A DNA stretch of 64,000 bases, from NCBI RefSeq assembly GCF_025460805.1, contig NZ_JAMXFJ010000003.1, positions 283,555 through 347,554 on the forward strand. Reading direction: 5' to 3'. Made by a program: the position numbers and the translations under genes. The notes beneath the pieces were generated by a model, which did no database searches, was not told where the DNA came from, and was given only the letters and a program-made list of their open reading frames with translations. Positions 60,043 to 64,000 of the stretch are shown in pieces. Numbering within the stretch: the first letter of the stretch is position 1; each line of letters begins with the position of its first letter. The stretch comes from Microvirga sesbaniae (GTDB taxonomy: Bacteria > Pseudomonadota > Alphaproteobacteria > Rhizobiales > Beijerinckiaceae).

Positions 60043-61371
60043 ATGCGTTTGAGCCGCTACTTCCTCCCCATCCTCCGCGAGACGCCGAAGGAGGCGGAGA
60101 TCGTCTCCCACCGTTTGATGCTGCGCGCCGGAATGATCCGGCAGGAGGCGGCCGGAATCTATGCCTGGCTCCCCCTCGGCTTGAAGGTCCTGAACAAGGT
60201 CAACGCGATCGTCCGCGAGGAGCAGAACCGCTCCGGCGCCCTCGAGCTTCTCATGCCGACGATCCAGTCGGCGGATCTCTGGCGGGAATCCGGCCGCTAT
60301 GACGCCTACGGCAAGGAGATGCTGCGCATCCGGGACCGTCATGAGCGCGACATGCTGTTCGGCCCGACCAACGAGGAGATGGTCACCGAGATCTTCCGGG
60401 GCTATGTGCGCTCCTACAAGGATCTGCCGTTGAACCTCTACCATATCCAGTGGAAGTTCCGGGACGAGGTGCGGCCGCGCTTCGGCGTCATGCGCTCGCG
60501 CGAGTTCCTGATGAAGGACGCCTATTCCTTCGATCTGGATCAGGCCGGCGCCGTGCATTCCTACAACAAGATGTTCGTGGCCTATCTTCGGACTTTCGCC
60601 CGCATGGGCCTGAAGGCGATCCCGATGCGCGCCGACACGGGTCCCATCGGGGGCAATCTCAGCCACGAGTTCATCATCCTGGCCTCGACCGGCGAGAGCG
60701 AGGTGTTCTGCCACGCGGATTACCTGAACTTCGACATTCCGCCCGCCGAGACGGACTTCGACGATGTTCCGGGCCTCCAGAGCACCGTGGACAGGTGGAC
60801 GTCGCTCTACGCAGCCACCTCCGAGATGCACGAGGCCTCGGCCTTCGAGGCGGTTCCGGACGACAAGAAGATGTCCGCCCGCGGCATCGAGGTCGGCCAC
60901 ATCTTCTACTTCGGCACCAAGTATTCGGAGCCCATGGGCGCGAAGGTGATGGGGCCCGACGGGCAGGAGAGGCCGGTCCATATGGGCTCCTACGGCATCG
61001 GGCCGAGCCGGCTGATCGCCGCCATCATCGAGGCGAGCCACGACGAGAGCGGGATCATCTGGCCGGAAGCCGTCGCTCCCTTCGACGTGGCGATCCTGAA
61101 CCTGAAGGCCGGCGACGCCGCGACGGACGCCGCTTCCGAGCGCCTCTATCGCGAGCTGGAAGCGGCAGGACGGGACGTTCTCTACGACGATCGGGACGAG
61201 CGTCCTGGTGGAAAATTCGCCACGGCCGATCTCATCGGGGTTCCGTGGCAGGTTCTGATCGGACCCAAAGGTCTCGCCGAGGGCAAGGTGGAATTGAAGC
61301 ATCGGGCAACGGGACAGCGCGAGCATCTTGCGCTCGAGGACGTGATCGCTCGCCTCACGGTTCGTCAATAA
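60043..61371 (+). CDS. proS: Prolyl-tRNA synthetase (short form)
   Basis: Charges tRNA-Pro. 442 aa from the ATG at 60043. Class II motifs: [20 protein letters not shown], motif 2 [20 protein letters not shown] continuing LMKDAYSF and motif 3 [16 protein letters not shown]. It lacks the editing insert of E. coli ProS, as alphaproteobacterial enzymes do; a separate ProX-type protein would clear Ala-tRNA-Pro. An anticodon-binding domain ends the protein. Confidence 0.96.
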   Translation: MRLSRYFLPILRETPKEAEIVSHRLMLRAGMIRQEAAGIYAWLPLGLKVLNKVNAIVREEQNRSGALELLMPTIQSADLWRESGRYDAYGKEMLRIRDRHERDMLFGPTNEEMVTEIFRGYVRSYKDLPLNLYHIQWKFRDEVRPRFGVMRSREFLMKDAYSFDLDQAGAVHSYNKMFVAYLRTFARMGLKAIPMRADTGPIGGNLSHEFIILASTGESEVFCHADYLNFDIPPAETDFDDVPGLQSTVDRWTSLYAATSEMHEASAFEAVPDDKKMSARGIEVGHIFYFGTKYSEPMGAKVMGPDGQERPVHMGSYGIGPSRLIAAIIEASHDESGIIWPEAVAPFDVAILNLKAGDAATDAASERLYRELEAAGRDVLYDDRDERPGGKFATADLIGVPWQVLIGPKGLAEGKVELKHRATGQREHLALEDVIARLTVRQ

Positions 61372-61377
61372 GCCGAC

Positions 61378-62667
61378 ATGGCCAAGGACAGAAAAGCCGG
61401 CACGGGACCGGCCGGGACCAAACCCTTCTCGCTCTTCGAGTGGATGCTCGCCGGGCGTTACCTGCGCACGCGGCGGCGCGAGGGTTTCGTGTCGGTCATT
61501 GCCGGCTTCTCCTTCCTGGGTATCATGCTCGGTGTCGCGACACTGATCGTGGTGCTCTCGGTCATGAACGGATTCCGCAAGGAGCTGCTCGACAAGATCG
61601 TCGGCATCAACGGCCATATCTTCGTGGCGCCGCTGGAGAGCCCGCTCACCGACTACCCGGAGGTCGCGGCGCGGATCGCCGCGGTGCCGGGCGTCAAGCG
61701 GGCCATTCCTCTCGTCGAGGGGCAGGCCTTCGGCTCCTCGCAGTACAACGGCAGCGGCGTTCTCGTGCGGGGCATCCGGGCTGACGATCTGCGCAAGATC
61801 GACCATATCGCGGGCAATCTGCGCCAGGGAACGCTCGAGAATTTCGAGGAAGGCGAGGGGGTGGCGATCGGCCGCCGTCTTGCCGATGCGCTGTCGCTCC
61901 AGGCCGGCGACACCTTCACGCTCATCACGCCGCGCGGAGCATCGACACCGTTCGGCACCGCGCCCAGGGTGAAAGGCTATCCGGTCAAGGCGATCTTCGA
62001 GATCGGCATGTCGGAGTTCGACTCGACCTTCGTGTTCATGCCGCTGACCGAGGCTCAGAACTACTTCAACCGCAACAACGACGTGCAGCTCATCGAGGTC
62101 TATCTCGACAATGCCGATCGGGTGGATGCGGCTCGCGCGGCGATCGACGAGGCGGCGGGCCGGCCGATCCTGATGACCGATTGGCGTCAGCGTAATCGAA
62201 CATTCTTCGGCGCGCTGGAGGTCGAGCGGAACGTGATGTTCCTGATCCTGACACTGATCGTGCTCGTGGCGGCGCTCAACATCATCTCCGGGCTGATCAT
62301 GCTCGTGAAGGACAAGTCGGAGGACATCGCGATCCTGCGCACCATGGGAGCGACCCGAGGGGCGGTCATGCGGGTGTTCCTGATCACGGGCGCTTCGATC
62401 GGCATCGTCGGGACGATTGCAGGCTTCGGCCTCGGCCTGCTGCTTGCGCTCAATGTCGAAACCATTCGGGACGTCATCTCGCGGTTGACGAACACCAATC
62501 TGTTCCCGGCGGAACTCTACTTCCTGAGCCGGCTGCCCGCCGAGGTGAACCCGACCGAAGTGGCGACCATCCTGATCATGGCGATGGTTCTGTCGCTTCT
62601 GGCGACCCTCTATCCCTCCTGGCGGGCCGCGAAGCTCGATCCGGTCGAAGCGTTGCGTTACGGTTGA
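61378..62667 (+). CDS. lolC: Lipoprotein-releasing ABC transporter permease LolC/E
   Basis: Inner membrane permease that extracts outer-membrane lipoproteins and passes them to LolA. 429 aa, four membrane helices (first near residues 33-58, three in the last 150 residues) and a large periplasmic domain. [20 protein letters not shown] and the C-terminal [19 protein letters not shown] are diagnostic. A single LolC/E-type gene, followed directly by lolD, suggests a LolF-like homodimer, as in bacteria without separate LolC and LolE. Confidence 0.94.
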   Translation: MAKDRKAGTGPAGTKPFSLFEWMLAGRYLRTRRREGFVSVIAGFSFLGIMLGVATLIVVLSVMNGFRKELLDKIVGINGHIFVAPLESPLTDYPEVAARIAAVPGVKRAIPLVEGQAFGSSQYNGSGVLVRGIRADDLRKIDHIAGNLRQGTLENFEEGEGVAIGRRLADALSLQAGDTFTLITPRGASTPFGTAPRVKGYPVKAIFEIGMSEFDSTFVFMPLTEAQNYFNRNNDVQLIEVYLDNADRVDAARAAIDEAAGRPILMTDWRQRNRTFFGALEVERNVMFLILTLIVLVAALNIISGLIMLVKDKSEDIAILRTMGATRGAVMRVFLITGASIGIVGTIAGFGLGLLLALNVETIRDVISRLTNTNLFPAELYFLSRLPAEVNPTEVATILIMAMVLSLLATLYPSWRAAKLDPVEALRYG

Positions 62668-62669
62668 GT

Positions 62670-63365
<696 letters not shown>

Positions 63366-63669
63366 GAGATTCGCAAACCTGAAAGCGACGGTGCTCGAGC
63401 ATCGGACGGAAAAAGTGGACCCGCTTTCGGGATCCATTCCGATGCTGCACTCCTTGATGAGCGCATCGTTCGAGCCGACCCGAAGGGCCGCGCCGCCGAA
63501 TGCCGGACCCGCTTATCCGCACGATGCGCTGGCGAGCCTGGTGGCGAAGACGCCGGCCGGTGCCTTTTAACGCTTTGTTGACTCCGTCCCGCGCCTGGGT
63601 TCCGCACAGGCTTTACACAGAACATCCGATGAACAAAGATGAACATACTGGGAACACGGAGATCAAACC
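63366..63669. other. Intergenic region after lolD
   Basis: 304 bp. An HR2 element occupies 63398-63530. The rest (63531-63669) becomes AT-richer towards the small peptide gene and probably carries its promoter, which may also serve dnaE. No other gene is supported. Confidence 0.5.
63398..63530. repeat. HR2 repeat, double unit, after lolD
   Basis: First unit AGCATCGGACGGAAAAAGTG...TTCCGATGCT is close to the copy at 14488. The second (GCGCATCGTTCGAGCC...CACGATGCGC) has diverged but keeps the outer arms. Confidence 0.7.
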
Positions 63670-63771
63670 ATGCTTCGCTTCATCCTCGAGACCACCGCCG
63701 AAATCGCTTCTCTCGCCATGTTCGGGTCTGCCGTGGCAATCTGGGCTCTGGTCCTTTCTCCCATCGCTTGA
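63670..63771 (+). CDS. Small membrane protein of 33 residues upstream of dnaE
   Basis: ATG at 63670 follows GGAGATCAAACC, a good ribosome binding site. The product starts MLRFILETTAEIASLAMFGS and continues as one hydrophobic helix to WALVLSPIA. Acidic residues near the start and a hydrophobic core of about 20 residues suggest a single-pass membrane peptide. Family unknown to me. It is preceded by AT-richer DNA and followed by 118 bp before dnaE. Confidence 0.6.
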   Translation: MLRFILETTAEIASLAMFGSAVAIWALVLSPIA

Positions 63772-63889
63772 TACCGGGATCCACAAGAACCCACCGGGAT
63801 TCACAGGAACATAGTCCTCGCGCCCGGTGATCGGACTCCGTTAACATAGAATCGTGCAACTATGCGTGCCATTCGATGAGTAGAGTTTT

Positions 63890-64000
63890 ATGGCGCGCAT
63901 TCTTCACGATATCGGCTTCGTCCATCTGCATGTCCATTCCTCGTACTCCCTGCTCGAGGGGGCGCTGAAGGTCGCGCAGCTCGCAAAGCTCGCCGCCGCC
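63890..64000 (+). CDS. dnaE: DNA polymerase III subunit alpha (5' end only)
   Basis: The first 37 codons of the replicative polymerase, cut by the window edge. FVHLHVHSSYSLLEGALKVA is the opening of the PHP domain, with the metal-binding HLHVHSSYS pattern shared by DnaE proteins. The lolC-lolD-dnaE order is common in alphaproteobacteria. Confidence 0.9.
   Translation, partial: MARILHDIGFVHLHVHSSYSLLEGALKVAQLAKLAAA

Noticed and set aside
60043..61371. Truncated or damaged proS
   Set aside because: The missing editing insert is the normal alphaproteobacterial short form; all class II motifs and the anticodon domain are intact.

Overview
The window is GC-rich DNA from an alphaproteobacterium of the order Hyphomicrobiales (Rhizobiales). 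A Methylobacteriaceae/Microvirga-like genome is my best guess, from gene order and the intergenic repeats; it was not tested by a search. Supporting gene orders: pdxJ-acpS-lepB-rnc-era, parC-bpt-RDD-threonine ammonia-lyase-hemB, glyA-nrdR-ribD-ribE-ribH-nusB-thiL-hppA, bamE divergent from a CBP3-like chaperone followed by DUF177-plsX-fabH-ihfA-merR, a complete 14-gene nuoA-N operon running into birA-rnj-mce-DUF1467, and proS-lolC-lolD-dnaE. Nearly everything is core chromosomal housekeeping. No phage, insertion sequence, CRISPR array or rRNA was seen.

Layout. 1-860: rpsF-rpsR, leftward. 1319-5067: pdxJ, acpS, lepB, rnc, era (B6, ACP activation, protein export, RNA processing). 5198-11037: an accessory block between era and recO holding a soluble MCP-PilZ-Cache receptor, a divergent class III cyclase-TolB-TPR protein and a very Pro/Ala-rich OmpA-type protein. 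11424-14468: recO and parC. 14718-21300: wrbA, a small secreted protein, bpt, an RDD protein, threonine ammonia-lyase, an orphan LivH-type permease with an unusual N-terminus, and hemB. 21626-24667: 3-hydroxyisobutyryl-CoA hydrolase, a small membrane protein and an L,D-transpeptidase. 25048-34643: glyA, nrdR, riboflavin genes, nusB, thiL, an MFS transporter and the proton-pumping pyrophosphatase. 35243-39973: bamE, CBP3-like chaperone, DUF177, plsX, fabH, ihfA, merR. 40158-40847: tRNA-Asp and a low-affinity iron permease-family protein. 41021-56020: complex I. 56023-59297: birA, rnj, mce, DUF1467. 60043-64000: proS, lolC, lolD, a 33-residue membrane peptide and the first 37 codons of dnaE.

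The genes form several functional groups: fatty acid and phospholipid initiation (acpS, plsX, fabH), envelope biogenesis (lepB, bamE, lolCD, L,D-transpeptidase, OmpA), respiration and energy (nuo, the CBP3-like chaperone, hppA), cofactors (pdxJ, hemB, ribDEH, thiL, birA) and RNA metabolism (rnc, era, rnj, nusB).

The most distinctive non-gene content is two families of short palindromic repeats filling many intergenic gaps. I call them HR1 (about 90 bp, two sub-hairpins, roughly 18 full or partial copies) and HR2 (AGCATCGG...CCGATGCT, six loci). Some copies touch or overlap a stop or start codon. I found no clearly new multi-gene system. The best leads are the HR1 mosaic, an orphan minus-strand intrinsic terminator near 59.7 kb, the orphan permease whose start lies in a repeat, the receptor with its sensor domain at the C-terminus, and the unlisted peptide upstream of dnaE.
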